From Haloarcula amylolytica JCM 13557 (GTDB lineage Archaea > Halobacteriota > Halobacteria > Halobacteriales > Haloarculaceae), in NCBI RefSeq assembly GCF_000336615.1, contig NZ_AOLW01000015.1, positions 545,603-609,602 of the forward strand: 64,000 nt of DNA, given 5' to 3'. The notes below the pieces were generated by a model that was not told the DNA's origin, did not search any database, and saw nothing but the letters and a program-made list of their open reading frames with translations. How positions within the stretch are numbered: position 1 is the stretch's first letter; each line of letters starts with the position of its first letter. The position numbers were made by a program, and so were the translations under genes. Below are positions 17,847 to 27,508 of this stretch, piece by piece.

Positions 17847-19566
17847 TTGTCCCTCCGTCGGCAGCGACATCAGCGCTGTCGACGCTGCCGCCTGTCTGTC
17901 CGCGGCCCGAATCGAACGCCGAGAAATCCACCGGGTCGCCGTCAGCCGGGTCCTGGTCGCGGTTCTGCGTGGTGGCGTGCAGCGCGTAGTTCAGTGCCGC
18001 CTGGGAGAGCTGTTCGCCCCAGAGGGCGTGTCGTTGTCCCTTCCAGCGCTCCTGTAGCAGCTCGTCCCAGGCCTCGCGGACGACCGGCTCATCGTACTCC
18101 GAGTGGAGTTCGCTCGCCATCCGGTGCGAGCAGAAGCCACCCTGACAGTTCCCCATCGACGCGCGGGTGCGGATGCGGACGGCGTTGAGGTCCGAGCCGG
18201 ACCCCTCGATAGCGTCCTGAATCTCGGCGCGGGTGACGCCCTCGCACTCACAGACCGTCGGGTTCGGCCCGTCGGTTTTGAGTACCTCGTCGGCGCGGGA
18301 GCCGAGCCGTTCGACGCTCCGGCGGCCGATCGGCGAGCGAAGCCCGAACTCGTCCATGTAGTCCCGGAGCACCGAGAAGTCCTCGCTGCCGGGGAGCGGT
18401 TCGTCGGCGGTCCGGCAGTCGGCGTCGATGCCGAACTTCCCGCAGACGTGGTCGGCGATCTGCTCGCCCATCATCCGGTAGGTGGTGAACTTCCCGCCGA
18501 CGATGCTGGTCATGCCGGGCAGGTCGTCGCGCTCGTCGTGGTCGAGCAGGAAGAAGTCCCGCGTGATGTCTGTCGGGTCGTCGCTGCCGACGTCCGGCGG
18601 TTCGTACAGCGGGCGAACGCCCCAGAACGAGCGGATGGTTCGCGCCTCGTCGAGCATCGGAATCAGCTCCGAGAGGGTGTCGATCATCATGTCGACTTCC
18701 CACTGCTCCTCGGGGTAGTCCTCGGGGTCCTCGACTTCCTCGTCGGTCGTCCCCAGAATCGCGGTCGTCTCGTGGGGCACGACGATGTCGGCGTCGCCCT
18801 TGGGCCGACAGCGGTTGATGACGGTGTCGACCTGGCGGATGTTCATGATGGTCATGACGCCCTTGGAGGGGCGGACTTCGATGTCGAGTCCGGCCATGTC
18901 GCCGATGCGACCGGCCCAGGCTCCGGTTGCGTTCACGACGTAATCGGCGCGGATCTGTTCGGTTCCGCCCTCCGTGCCGTGGACGCGTTTCCCGGGGCCG
19001 GAGTCGTGTTCGACTTCGATACCGACGACCTCCCCGCTCTCGACGAGGAGGTCAGTCACTTTGGAGTGTGTCTCGATGCGTGCGCCGTGTTCCTGTGCGC
19101 TCGCGGCGTTCGCGACGACGAGTCGGAACGGGTCGATGGCCCCGTCGGGGACGCTGATTGCCTTGTCGATGTCTTTCGCCAGGTGGGGTTCCATCGCCCG
19201 AGCCTCCTCGCCGGAGACGACTTCCGCGGGAATCCCGCACTCCTCACAGCCGCTCAGTTTCTTCTGGAAGTACTCTTCGGAGTCCTCCGGCCGCTTGACG
19301 AAGAGGCCGCCAGTCATTTCGACGCAGTGACTGGCGATATCCCGGAGAACGCGGTTCTCCTCGATACACTCGGTCGCACTGGCCTGGTCCGAAACGGCGT
19401 ATCGCCCGCCGCTGTGGAGCAGCCCGTGCATCCGACCGGTGGTCCCGTGGGTCAGATTTCCCTGTTCTACCAGGGTCACGTCGAGCCCGCGCATCGCGAG
19501 GTCCCGCGCGATGCCCGCCCCAGTCGAGCCGCCACCGATGACGGCGATGTGTGGTGTCGGTCCCAT
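17836..19566 (-). CDS. glpA: Glycerol-3-phosphate dehydrogenase subunit A
   Basis: Catalytic FAD subunit of 576 residues. The N-terminal dinucleotide-binding motif is [18 protein letters not shown]. The body is the DAO/GlpD-type domain with [14 protein letters not shown] and GGKFTTYR. The C-terminus has a BFD-like [2Fe-2S] domain with Cys in [11 protein letters not shown] and NCQGGFC. Start ATG 19566. It is the first gene of glpABC, transcribed divergently from the chemoreceptor gene at 19917. Confidence 0.95.
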   Translation of the reverse strand: MGPTPHIAVIGGGSTGAGIARDLAMRGLDVTLVEQGNLTHGTTGRMHGLLHSGGRYAVSDQASATECIEENRVLRDIASHCVEMTGGLFVKRPEDSEEYFQKKLSGCEECGIPAEVVSGEEARAMEPHLAKDIDKAISVPDGAIDPFRLVVANAASAQEHGARIETHSKVTDLLVESGEVVGIEVEHDSGPGKRVHGTEGGTEQIRADYVVNATGAWAGRIGDMAGLDIEVRPSKGVMTIMNIRQVDTVINRCRPKGDADIVVPHETTAILGTTDEEVEDPEDYPEEQWEVDMMIDTLSELIPMLDEARTIRSFWGVRPLYEPPDVGSDDPTDITRDFFLLDHDERDDLPGMTSIVGGKFTTYRMMGEQIADHVCGKFGIDADCRTADEPLPGSEDFSVLRDYMDEFGLRSPIGRRSVERLGSRADEVLKTDGPNPTVCECEGVTRAEIQDAIEGSGSDLNAVRIRTRASMGNCQGGFCSHRMASELHSEYDEPVVREAWDELLQERWKGQRHALWGEQLSQAALNYALHATTQNRDQDPADGDPVDFSAFDSGRGQTGGSVDSADVAADGGTNGY

Positions 19567-19916
19567 CTATCTTTCCGTGGGTTTGGAGCGCATACACTTC
19601 ACTTTACCGTTGCTGGTGCTTGGGCAGTAAATTTTCTATGTAATCATGAGGAATCCCGGTGACACCCACTGTTAATCGGAAACGCACACCACATTATTTT
19701 TCACTGATTGGTCAGGGCAGTGGTTGAACATATTCTCTCAAATTCGAGAGATAACTCCACATTTTCAATTACTGACGTACTACAGACGACGTTGCAGGAT
19801 AGAAACCGCGCTCACGGATTAATTATCACTCCTACCGTTTCGACAGTAACTATTATATATTTTGATAGTGGACTATTCCCGAGAACGTGTTGGCCGTTCG
19901 GCCAACGGGATCGACA
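19567..19916. promoter_or_regulatory. Divergent glpA / chemoreceptor promoter region
   Basis: A 350-bp A+T-rich intergenic region. It holds an inverted repeat TCTCTC-N6-GAGAGA (19734-19751). A strong TATA-like stretch TATTATATATTTTG (~19851-19864) serves the rightward gene. A hairpin-forming repeat, GTTGGCCG-TT-CGGCCAAC (19889-19906), begins near the expected transcription start. Shared regulation of glycerol catabolism and taxis is a reasonable inference. Confidence 0.5.
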
Positions 19917-22460
19917 ATGAGTAAATGGAACCCACTTGATTCAGAAGACGGCCCGCCTGACGGGGAACGCACCGACGGCGGCGTCACAGAGGGGCGGGAT
20001 GGAAACGAGTCGGAGACTGAACCGCCGTCAGCAGAAGCCCTCCAGAAGGACACAGAGACCGAAAACGACCCTGAACGGGCGGAGCTGGAAGCACGATGTG
20101 AGCAACTGGCGGCGGAACTCGAACAGGAGCGGGCGGAACGTGAAGCGCTCGAAACCGCTGTCGCCCGTCTCACTTCTGTTGCCAGGGCGAACGCCGACGG
20201 CGACCTCACTGCGAAACCGGGGCAGCCACCAGCTGAGGCAGCTGAGCCGCTGTACGACGCATACAGTGAACTGCTCCGGGAATGGACCGACACTGTCGAC
20301 CGGATGGCGTCGTTCAGCGAGCAGGTGACTGCCGCAACGGAACAGGTCGACACCCGTCTCGGGTCGGTCAAGTCCGCCAGCCGGGACGTGAGTGGCGCTG
20401 TCGGAGAGATTTCGACCGGGTCGGACGAGCAACGCGACGAGATACAGTCGATCTCCGACGAGATGCGGAACCTCTCGGCGACGATCGAGGAGATAGCGAG
20501 CGCCGCAAACGAGGTCGCGGACACGTCCAGCGAAGCCAGCGTTCGAGGCGAATCCGCACTGGAGTCGGCGTCCTCGGCGATGACGACGCTCGACCGGTTG
20601 ACCGACAACGCCGAAGCGACCGTCGACAAGGTCGAGCGACTGAACGACCTGCTGTCGGACATCGAGGAGATTGTGGGTTTCATCACGGACGTCGCGGACC
20701 AGACCAACATGCTGGCGCTGAACGCCAACATCGAAGCGGCCCGAGCAGGCGAATCCGGCGACGGGTTCGCCGTCGTCGCAGAGGAGGTCAAATCGCTCGC
20801 GACCGAGACGAAGGAGGCGACCGACGAGATCGCAGCCTCCATTCAGGAGGTCCACGAACAGGCCGACACGACGGTTTCGGAGATGTACGATACGCGGGAG
20901 AGTGTCGAAGACACCCGCTCGTCAGTCGCCAGCGCGCTCGACGAACTGGATTCCGTCGTCTCGATGGTCGAAGAGGTCGATTCGAGCGTCCAGGAGATCG
21001 ACGATGCGACGGATACGCAGGCTGATTCCACGCAGGAAGTGGTGTCGATGGTCGACGACGTCGAGGACATCAGCGCCCGGACAGCCGAAGAGGCGGCTAT
21101 CGCCGCCGACGCCGCAGCGGACCAGACGACGGAACTCGCGGAGGTCTCGACGCGGGTGTCGACGCTCACCGAGCGGGCCGAATCACTGGACGCGTCGCTG
21201 GATTCCTTCGAACTTGCGACCGGTTCGGCGGCAGCGAACACGGACGGAACCGTCGTCGAGTTCTGGCACGCGATGGGCGGCGAGAAAGCGCTACTGCTTG
21301 AAGAGCTCGTCCGCGAGTTCGAATCACAGACCGAGGGTATTAGTCTCACACTGCGGTCGAAAGGGAGCTACCGCGGGACCCTCGACGCAACGCTGAACGC
21401 CGCCGAAAACGGCGATCCGCCCGCGATCGCACAGATCTTCGAGATCGGCACTACGCGTGCGCGCGACAGTGGACACTTTACGCCAGTCGAGGATCTCCTC
21501 CCCGCAACCCACATCGACTCGCTGCTCGACCCGGTGACGAACTACTACCGCTTCGACGGGACGCTCCACTCGCTCCCGTTCAACGCGTCGAACCCGGTGA
21601 TGGCGTACAACCGCGACGCGTTCAGGGCGGCGGGGCTCGATCCCGATTCGCCGCCGGAAACCCTCGCTGACGTGCGAAGCGCGGCCGAGCAGCTCGTCGA
21701 CGGGAAAGGCGTGGATACAGGTATCACGTTCGCGAACTACTCGTGGTTCGTCGAACAGTGGTTTGCCGAGGCTGACCAGCTCCTCGTGGACCAGAACAAC
21801 GGTCGGTCCGGGTCGCCAACGGAGAGCCATCTCGACGGGGAGTTCGCCCACGACTTATTCGAGTGGTGGAAAGGCCTCGAAGCGGACGGACTGTACCACG
21901 ACCCCGGCATCGAAGCCAGAGGAGCCGCTCGGACCCACTTCGCCGAGGGGAACGCTGCGATGCTGATCGGCTCGACATCGTCGCTGAACAGCATCGAAAG
22001 CAGCGCTGACTTCGACGTCGGAACCGGCCGGTTCCCCGTCCTCGACGACCGGACCGGCGTACTCGTCGGCGGCGCGTCCCTCTGGGTCGGTGATGCGGTT
22101 TCCGAGGCCGTGCACGACGCTGTCGGCGAGTTCCTCACATGGCTCACCGAACCGGCCCAGCAGCGACGGTGGCACCAGGAAACCGGGTACTTCCCAGTGC
22201 ACGCCGATGCGATCCCACAGCTCCGGTCGGCGGACTGGTTCGAACAGAACCCACACTACAGAACGGCGTTCGACCAGCTCGTCGACACACGCGACACCAC
22301 GGCGACACGGGGCGCACAGATCGGTCCGTTCGATACGGTACGAACGATCATCGAAGACGCGGTCGACAGTATGGACGGGCCCGACTCGGTCCCGTCCGCG
22401 CTCGACCGACTCGACACACAGGTCACGAAACAGCTTGAGCGGTACGATTCCGACCGGTAG
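19917..22460 (+). CDS. Soluble chemoreceptor fused to a UgpB-like solute-binding domain
   Basis: Fusion protein of 847 residues with no signal peptide and no transmembrane segment. After an acidic N-terminus and a coiled coil (~40-70), residues ~70-430 form a methyl-accepting chemotaxis signalling domain with the CheA/CheW-binding tip [15 protein letters not shown] (~260-274) and [13 protein letters not shown]. From ~445 to the end is a family-1 extracellular-type binding domain; [11 protein letters not shown] and [13 protein letters not shown] match the layout of the glycerol-3-phosphate-binding protein UgpB. It lies between glpABC and glpK. Inferred role: cytoplasmic glycerol-3-phosphate or related sensor steering taxis. 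Start ATG 19917 is preferred over GTG 19887, which is inside the leader hairpin. Confidence 0.9.
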   Translation: MSKWNPLDSEDGPPDGERTDGGVTEGRDGNESETEPPSAEALQKDTETENDPERAELEARCEQLAAELEQERAEREALETAVARLTSVARANADGDLTAKPGQPPAEAAEPLYDAYSELLREWTDTVDRMASFSEQVTAATEQVDTRLGSVKSASRDVSGAVGEISTGSDEQRDEIQSISDEMRNLSATIEEIASAANEVADTSSEASVRGESALESASSAMTTLDRLTDNAEATVDKVERLNDLLSDIEEIVGFITDVADQTNMLALNANIEAARAGESGDGFAVVAEEVKSLATETKEATDEIAASIQEVHEQADTTVSEMYDTRESVEDTRSSVASALDELDSVVSMVEEVDSSVQEIDDATDTQADSTQEVVSMVDDVEDISARTAEEAAIAADAAADQTTELAEVSTRVSTLTERAESLDASLDSFELATGSAAANTDGTVVEFWHAMGGEKALLLEELVREFESQTEGISLTLRSKGSYRGTLDATLNAAENGDPPAIAQIFEIGTTRARDSGHFTPVEDLLPATHIDSLLDPVTNYYRFDGTLHSLPFNASNPVMAYNRDAFRAAGLDPDSPPETLADVRSAAEQLVDGKGVDTGITFANYSWFVEQWFAEADQLLVDQNNGRSGSPTESHLDGEFAHDLFEWWKGLEADGLYHDPGIEARGAARTHFAEGNAAMLIGSTSSLNSIESSADFDVGTGRFPVLDDRTGVLVGGASLWVGDAVSEAVHDAVGEFLTWLTEPAQQRRWHQETGYFPVHADAIPQLRSADWFEQNPHYRTAFDQLVDTRDTTATRGAQIGPFDTVRTIIEDAVDSMDGPDSVPSALDRLDTQVTKQLERYDSDR

Positions 22461-22507
22461 CGCCGTCCCGTCCTTTCTTTACTAGCCAAACATCACCATT
22501 AGTAATC

Positions 22508-22567
22508 TTTATAATGGTTCACTATGTTGTTTACTGGCAAGGTGGTAGCTTTCATAAATAAGCTACC
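22508..22567 (+). promoter_or_regulatory. glpK promoter and leader inverted repeat
   Basis: A TATA-like TTTATAAT lies at 22508-22515. Downstream is a perfect inverted repeat GGTAGCTT-N8-AAGCTACC (22544-22551 and 22560-22567), at or just after the expected transcription start and 21 bp before the glpK ATG. It may be an operator or an mRNA hairpin. Haloarchaeal glycerol genes are known to be under sugar/glycerol regulators such as GlpR; whether this is its site is unknown. Confidence 0.5.
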
Positions 22568-22588
22568 TCCACCACGGAGAACACAACA

Positions 22589-24121
22589 ATGGCAGACACA
22601 TACGTTGGCGCGATCGACCAGGGAACGACTGGCACTCGCTTCATGGTGTTCGACCATAGCGGCCAGGTCGTTGCGAACGCCTACGAGAAGCACGAACAGA
22701 TCTATCCGGAGCCCGGCTGGGTCGAACACGACCCCGTCGAAATCTGGGAAAACACGCAGGAAGTCGTGACCAAGGGGCTTGCGGATGCAGGTGTCGGTGC
22801 CGAACAGCTGGAGGCACTCGGCATCACGAACCAGCGTGAGACGACGATCGTCTGGGACAAAGAGACCGGCAAGCCGGTCCACAACGCGCTGGTCTGGCAG
22901 GACCGCCGAACCACCGACCGCGTCGAGGAGATCCAAGAGGAAGACAAGGTCGAGTGGATCCGGGGTAAGACCGGGCTGGAATGTGACGCCTACTTCTCGG
23001 CAACCAAGACCGAGTGGATCCTCGACAACGCGGAGCCGCTCAAGATGCAGAGCTCGCGCGGCGCTGACCTCCGCGAGCGAGCCGAAGACGGTGAACTCCT
23101 GATGGGGACCATCGACGCGTGGCTCATCTACAAGCTCACCGGCAACCACATCACGGACGTCTCGAACGCATCGCGGACGATGCTGTACAACATCCACGAC
23201 ATGGAGTGGGACGAGGAACTCCTCGAAGAGTTCGGCGTTCCGAAGTCCATGGTTCCGGAAGTCCGCCCGTCCTCCGACGAGAGCCTGTACGGACACACCG
23301 ACGCGGACGGCTTCCTCGGAGAGGAAGTCCCCGTCGCGGGTGCGCTGGGCGACCAGCAGGCCGCGCTGTTCGGCCAGACCTGCTTCGACAAGGGTGATGC
23401 GAAGAACACCTACGGTACCGGCGCGTTCTATCTGATGAACACTGGTTCCGAGGCAGTCGCCTCGGACAACGGCCTGCTGACGACGATTGGCTTCCAGATG
23501 TCCGGTGAGCCCGTCCAGTACGCGCTGGAGGGCTCCATCTTCATCGCCGGCGCAGCTATCGAATGGCTCGAAGACGTCGACCTCATCAACAACGCCGCCC
23601 AGACGGCGGAACTGGCCCGCTCGGTCGAATCGACCGACGGTGTCTACATGGTGCCGGCCTTCACGGGGCTCGGCGCTCCGCACTGGGACGGCCGCGCCCG
23701 CGGGACGATTGTCGGTATGACTCGCGGAACGCGAAAGGAACACATCGTGCGTGCGACTCTGGAATCCATCGCGTACCAGACCCGCGACCTCGCGGAAGCG
23801 ATGGAGGAAGACTCCGGTGTCGAGATGACGACGCTGCGAGTCGACGGCGGCGCAGTCAAGAACAACTTCCTCTGTCAGCTCCAGTCGGACATCATCCAGA
23901 CGGATATCGCCCGCCCGCAGGTCGACGAGACCACCGCGCTGGGGTCGGCCTATGCGGCCGGCCTCGCCGTCGGGTACTGGGACACCGTCGACGAACTCCG
24001 CGACAACTGGCAGGTCGACAAGGAGTTCTCGCCGGAGATGGACGCCGAGAAGGCAGACAAAATGTACGATCGCTGGGACGACGCCGTCGACCGTGCCCGC
24101 GACTGGGCTCAGGAGGAATAA
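22589..24121 (+). CDS. glpK: Glycerol kinase
   Basis: FGGY-family kinase of 510 residues that phosphorylates glycerol to glycerol-3-phosphate. Motifs include the N-terminal phosphate loop GAIDQGTTGTRF, ITNQRETTIVWD, the glycerol-contact segment WQDRRT, and the FGGY signature around VPAFTGLGAPHWD, then GGAVKNNFLCQLQSD. Length matches bacterial GlpK. ATG 22589 is preceded by GGAG. The next gene starts 3 nt after its stop. With glpABC it completes glycerol to DHAP conversion. Confidence 0.97.
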   Translation: MADTYVGAIDQGTTGTRFMVFDHSGQVVANAYEKHEQIYPEPGWVEHDPVEIWENTQEVVTKGLADAGVGAEQLEALGITNQRETTIVWDKETGKPVHNALVWQDRRTTDRVEEIQEEDKVEWIRGKTGLECDAYFSATKTEWILDNAEPLKMQSSRGADLRERAEDGELLMGTIDAWLIYKLTGNHITDVSNASRTMLYNIHDMEWDEELLEEFGVPKSMVPEVRPSSDESLYGHTDADGFLGEEVPVAGALGDQQAALFGQTCFDKGDAKNTYGTGAFYLMNTGSEAVASDNGLLTTIGFQMSGEPVQYALEGSIFIAGAAIEWLEDVDLINNAAQTAELARSVESTDGVYMVPAFTGLGAPHWDGRARGTIVGMTRGTRKEHIVRATLESIAYQTRDLAEAMEEDSGVEMTTLRVDGGAVKNNFLCQLQSDIIQTDIARPQVDETTALGSAYAAGLAVGYWDTVDELRDNWQVDKEFSPEMDAEKADKMYDRWDDAVDRARDWAQEE

Positions 24122-24124
24122 CAG

Positions 24125-25216
24125 ATGGCAATCGCATTCGGACTCACGGCGGTCGATATGCTCGTCCTCGCCATCGCGGCGTTCGCAGGCGGGGCATTCG
24201 GGGCCTCAATCGGTGCACTCCCGGCGTTCTGTTTCACCGGCTTCATGGTGCTTATCGGAGAAGCCGGCAACGTTGTCTCCGAGTCGTTCATCGGCGGTTC
24301 GCCTGACGTCATCGCGGGTGGCGCCGGTGGGTACGGAGCCGGCATCGTCGGCCCACTGGCCTTCGGTCCCGTGTTCGGGCCACACGTCGCCTTCGCCGGC
24401 GGTGTGGCAGCAGCCGCTTACGCCGCGAAGTACGACGGAATGTACGAGCCGGACGACGGTGACTACCACCCGGCGAAGGACATCGCCTACGCCCTCGGTA
24501 CCCGACCGGACGTCCTCGCCGTCGGTGGTGTGTTCGGTATTCTGGGGATGGCAATCCGGCAGACGTCCGGTGGACTCGGGATTCCGATCGACCCGCCTGC
24601 AGCAGGCGTCATCCTGACCGCTGTGATCGCCCGTCTGGTCTTTGGCTACCCGGTTATCGGCCGTGCCCGCGGAAGTGGCCTGCTCGATATGTCGCCGTTC
24701 GAGAGCGGAAAGATGCGGTCGAGCAACGGTGAAGAAGTCGCAACGGACGGCGGAACCATGGCTGCCGAGCGACCGGCTGTCGAGCCGTGGCTGCCACACC
24801 AGTACAAGTGGACACACGTCGCAATGCTCGGGCTCATCACCGGCATCCTCGGTGCGTACATCTTCGCGAAGACCGGGAGTCTCTTCCTCCCGTTCGGTAT
24901 CTCAGCAGCGAGTCTGCTGTTCCTGAACCTCGGCGTGGAGAAATTCCCGGTCACACACCACATGACGCTCCCAGCAACGTTCGTCGCTAGTATGGCGATG
25001 ACGGATGGAGCGAGCGTCCTAGTCGCGCTCGGGCTGGGCGCATTCTTCGGTATCCTGGGTGCGCTGTTCGGTGAAGTCTACCAGCGCATCTTCTACGCGC
25101 ACTCAGATACGCACTTTGACCCGCCAGCCGCCTCGATCATCACGACGACCCTCATCCTGGGCATTCTGGCACTGGCTGGAGTGTTCACGACGTCCGCAGC
25201 GATCCCCCTGCCGTAA
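24125..25216 (+). CDS. Putative glycerol transport membrane protein
   Basis: Polytopic membrane protein of 363 residues with about eight or nine hydrophobic helices rich in Gly and Ala (e.g. DMLVLAIAAFAGGAFGASIG). It begins 3 nt after glpK, using a ribosome site (AGGAGG) inside the glpK end, so the two are co-translated. The same arrangement, a conserved membrane protein directly after glpK (called GlpX in Haloferax volcanii annotation), is known in haloarchaea and is thought to bring in glycerol. It is not a MIP-family channel: no NPA motifs are visible. Transport function is inferred from context. Confidence 0.8.
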   Translation: MAIAFGLTAVDMLVLAIAAFAGGAFGASIGALPAFCFTGFMVLIGEAGNVVSESFIGGSPDVIAGGAGGYGAGIVGPLAFGPVFGPHVAFAGGVAAAAYAAKYDGMYEPDDGDYHPAKDIAYALGTRPDVLAVGGVFGILGMAIRQTSGGLGIPIDPPAAGVILTAVIARLVFGYPVIGRARGSGLLDMSPFESGKMRSSNGEEVATDGGTMAAERPAVEPWLPHQYKWTHVAMLGLITGILGAYIFAKTGSLFLPFGISAASLLFLNLGVEKFPVTHHMTLPATFVASMAMTDGASVLVALGLGAFFGILGALFGEVYQRIFYAHSDTHFDPPAASIITTTLILGILALAGVFTTSAAIPLP

Positions 25217-25229
25217 GAACTCATACGGC

Positions 25230-25238
25230 TTTTTATTT
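25230..25238 (+). terminator. T-rich terminator after the glycerol operon
   Basis: TTTTTATTT starts 14 bp after the stop of the putative glycerol transporter. The same stretch may also serve as the TATA region of the next gene at 25279. Confidence 0.35.
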
Positions 25239-25278
25239 ACAGGTCCAATCGAATATACACACGATCTAATTTCCAAGC

Positions 25279-26454
25279 ATGGACATCGAAGCGAGAATCA
25301 AGCGTCGACAACGCCGGAACGGTGAGCCACGGCTCATTCAGGATTACGAGTCGATCTCACCGGTCGTCCACATAGAGGAGCCGGCTGACCGCGGTCCGGT
25401 TCTCGAGCGCCTACTCGACCATCTCGATCCGGTGTTCGATGGGCAGCTTCCGCCGAACGCGTACGTGTACGGCCCCCGTGGTTCAGGGAAGTCCGCAGTT
25501 ATCACGGCGCTTTTCGCCAATTTAGAACAGCTCCCGACGGAACAACAGGCGATCATTCACACGACGACCCGCGCACAGCCACCGACCTCGCCGTCGTTCG
25601 TCTACGTGAACGCCCGAGAGACCGCAAGCGAGTTCGCGTTCTACCATGCAGTGCTGGACTCGCTCGTGGACGAATCGGTGCCGGAACACGGGATCGGAAC
25701 GGAGACGCTCAAATCCCGACTCCACGAACTGGTACGAGAGCAACGCACGGGCATCGTCATTGCAGTCGACCACATCAGCGAGCCGGAAAGCATCCAGGCA
25801 CCGGCCCTCGTTGACCTGTTTGCTGGCTTACCGAGCAACGTCAGTTGGCTCGCTATCGGTCGCGACGACCCGTCGACAACGGAACTGACGCGGTACACCG
25901 CTGAGTCGATCAGTATCGACCGCTATCAGCGGCAGATGCTCGTCGACGTGTTGATGACCAGAACCTCGAACGGGCTGGCTCAGCAGGGACTCGATCACGG
26001 TCTGGCGAGGCATATCGCCGATTGGGCGGACGGAAACGCCCACGATGCCCTTGCCGCACTGTTTATCGCTGCGGAGTTGGCCGAGGAACGGGGCCAGGAC
26101 CGCATCACACAGGCCAACGTCGACGCGGCCATCGCGGAGGTGCCCGATCCCTGTGTTTCGTTGGGGGTCGTCCTCTCCCTGCCGACGAATCGGCAGGCCG
26201 TCCTCAGAGAACTCATCGACCTGGAGGAGAGCGAACGCTCCTCGGTAACGGCGACGACGGAGGCGATTGCGTCGGCACAATCAGTCGATCTCTCGGCCGG
26301 GACCGTCAAGCGGTTTCTCTACGAGATGGCCGAGTCCGGTGTCGTCGACCGGGTCGAGGCGACAACCACCAACGGCCAGGGCCGCCCGCCGAGCCGTGTC
26401 GAACCGCGGTTCCCGCCGACGGCCTTCCGGCGACTGTACGATTTACAGCAGTAG
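25279..26454 (+). CDS. Orc1/Cdc6-like AAA+ ATPase with altered Walker B
   Basis: Protein of 391 residues with the archaeal Orc1/Cdc6 layout. An N-terminal lead RRNGEPRLIQDYESISP precedes an AAA+ domain with Walker A YGPRGSGKSAV (~74-84). The lid region is WADGNAHDALAAL, and a C-terminal winged helix (~310-385) includes SAGTVKRFLYEMAESGVVDRV. The Walker B position reads GIVIAVDHISE: the Asp is present but the catalytic Glu of the usual DE is His. No origin-box repeats were seen nearby. It may be a paralogue with a regulatory rather than initiator role. Confidence 0.75.
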   Translation: MDIEARIKRRQRRNGEPRLIQDYESISPVVHIEEPADRGPVLERLLDHLDPVFDGQLPPNAYVYGPRGSGKSAVITALFANLEQLPTEQQAIIHTTTRAQPPTSPSFVYVNARETASEFAFYHAVLDSLVDESVPEHGIGTETLKSRLHELVREQRTGIVIAVDHISEPESIQAPALVDLFAGLPSNVSWLAIGRDDPSTTELTRYTAESISIDRYQRQMLVDVLMTRTSNGLAQQGLDHGLARHIADWADGNAHDALAALFIAAELAEERGQDRITQANVDAAIAEVPDPCVSLGVVLSLPTNRQAVLRELIDLEESERSSVTATTEAIASAQSVDLSAGTVKRFLYEMAESGVVDRVEATTTNGQGRPPSRVEPRFPPTAFRRLYDLQQ

Positions 26455-26480
26455 GCCAGCGGTCCGCGGTCAGGTCGACG

Positions 26481-26485
26481 TTTTT
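26481..26485. terminator. T-tract between convergent genes
   Basis: Five T residues in the 30-bp gap between the convergent Orc1-like and glucokinase genes, followed by CAAA. A weak terminator candidate for the plus strand. Confidence 0.25.
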
Positions 26486-27456
26486 CAAACGCGCTGTGAC
26501 GGGTCACCTGTGCCGCCAGTCAGCGCGGACGCCAGTGCGCCACGGACTACGACGTCGTCACCGAACTGCGTCAACTGGATATCCGGAATGTTCGACATCA
26601 CCATGTCGTCGAGCCGGTCCCGGATCGGGTCTAGCACCTGTTCGGGGTTGTTGAGCGCAACGGCCCCGCCGACGTAGACGACGAGGGGCGCGTACGCGTG
26701 GACGATGTTCGCGACGCCGATCGCGTTCCAGTGACAGATCTGGTCGAGAACGTGGGACGCGAACTCGTCTTCGCCGGCATATTCGAAGATATCCGCCGCG
26801 GAAAACTCCTCAGTCTCGATCGGGAGCGCCGTCTCGACGGGGTCCTCTCGGTGCAGTTGCGTGGCATACCGCGGGATGTTCTCGCCCGAGCAGTACGCTT
26901 CCCAGTGGCCGTCGTGCCCACAGCCACATGTCATGAATCCGTGCGGGTCGATGGTCAGATGGCCGACTTCCCCGGCGTTGCCGTCCCAGCCTGAGAGGAT
27001 GTTCCCGTCGACAGCGACCCCGGCACCGACCCCGGAGGAGATAGTGAGGTACACCATGTCGTCGGGGCTCCGGTCCGAGTAGAACCGCTCGCCGATGACG
27101 CCGGCGTTGGCGTCGTTGTGCAGCGACACCCGCTCGCTGCCGATGAGATTCTCGACCGGCCCGGTCAGCGGAATCCGGTCGATGGTGTCGGGGAGATTCG
27201 CGGGGTTTTCGACGACGCCTTCGGCCAGGTCCATCGGACCGAAGGACCCGATACCGGCGGCAACCACGTCTGTGGGGGCGATATCGGCGGCGTCACAGGC
27301 CTGCCGGATCGCGTCGAGGACCGCCTCCGTGACCGCGATACCTGCCGGTCCACGCGGTGTCTCAGTTTTGTGTGACGAGACTATCGAACCCGTCTCGTCA
27401 CCGATAACAGCCCGAATATGTGTCGCTCCGAGGTCGACCCCTGCGTAAGCGCCCAT
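26485..27456 (-). CDS. ROK-family glucokinase
   Basis: Sugar kinase of 323 residues from ATG 27456 (MGAYAGVDLGATHIRAVIGD). ROK features are the phosphate-1 loop DLGATH, catalytic Asp in LHNDANAGVIGE, SSGVGAGVAVDG, GEVGHLTID, and the zinc-site region CGCGHDGHWEAYCSG, where the second half uses His where many ROK proteins have Cys. It lies 52 bp downstream of pyruvate kinase on the same strand, consistent with a glycolytic kinase; an N-acetylglucosamine or other hexose specificity is possible. Confidence 0.87.
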   Translation of the reverse strand: MGAYAGVDLGATHIRAVIGDETGSIVSSHKTETPRGPAGIAVTEAVLDAIRQACDAADIAPTDVVAAGIGSFGPMDLAEGVVENPANLPDTIDRIPLTGPVENLIGSERVSLHNDANAGVIGERFYSDRSPDDMVYLTISSGVGAGVAVDGNILSGWDGNAGEVGHLTIDPHGFMTCGCGHDGHWEAYCSGENIPRYATQLHREDPVETALPIETEEFSAADIFEYAGEDEFASHVLDQICHWNAIGVANIVHAYAPLVVYVGGAVALNNPEQVLDPIRDRLDDMVMSNIPDIQLTQFGDDVVVRGALASALTGGTGDPSQRV

Positions 27457-27508
27457 GCTGGTCGAAGGGTTGCCCCACCGATACTTAACTACACAGATTC
27501 TACTGCGG

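Noticed and set aside
18103-19662. 519-codon plus-strand frame opposite glpA
   Set aside because: Antisense of a fully conserved flavoprotein gene, with no recognisable domain.
22499-23743. 414-codon minus-strand frame opposite glpK
   Set aside because: It is the antisense shadow of a clear glycerol kinase; high-GC haloarchaeal codon usage keeps antisense frames open.
25217-26484. Replication origin next to the Orc1/Cdc6-like gene
   Set aside because: The flanking gaps are only 62 and 30 bp and contain no repeated origin-box motifs.
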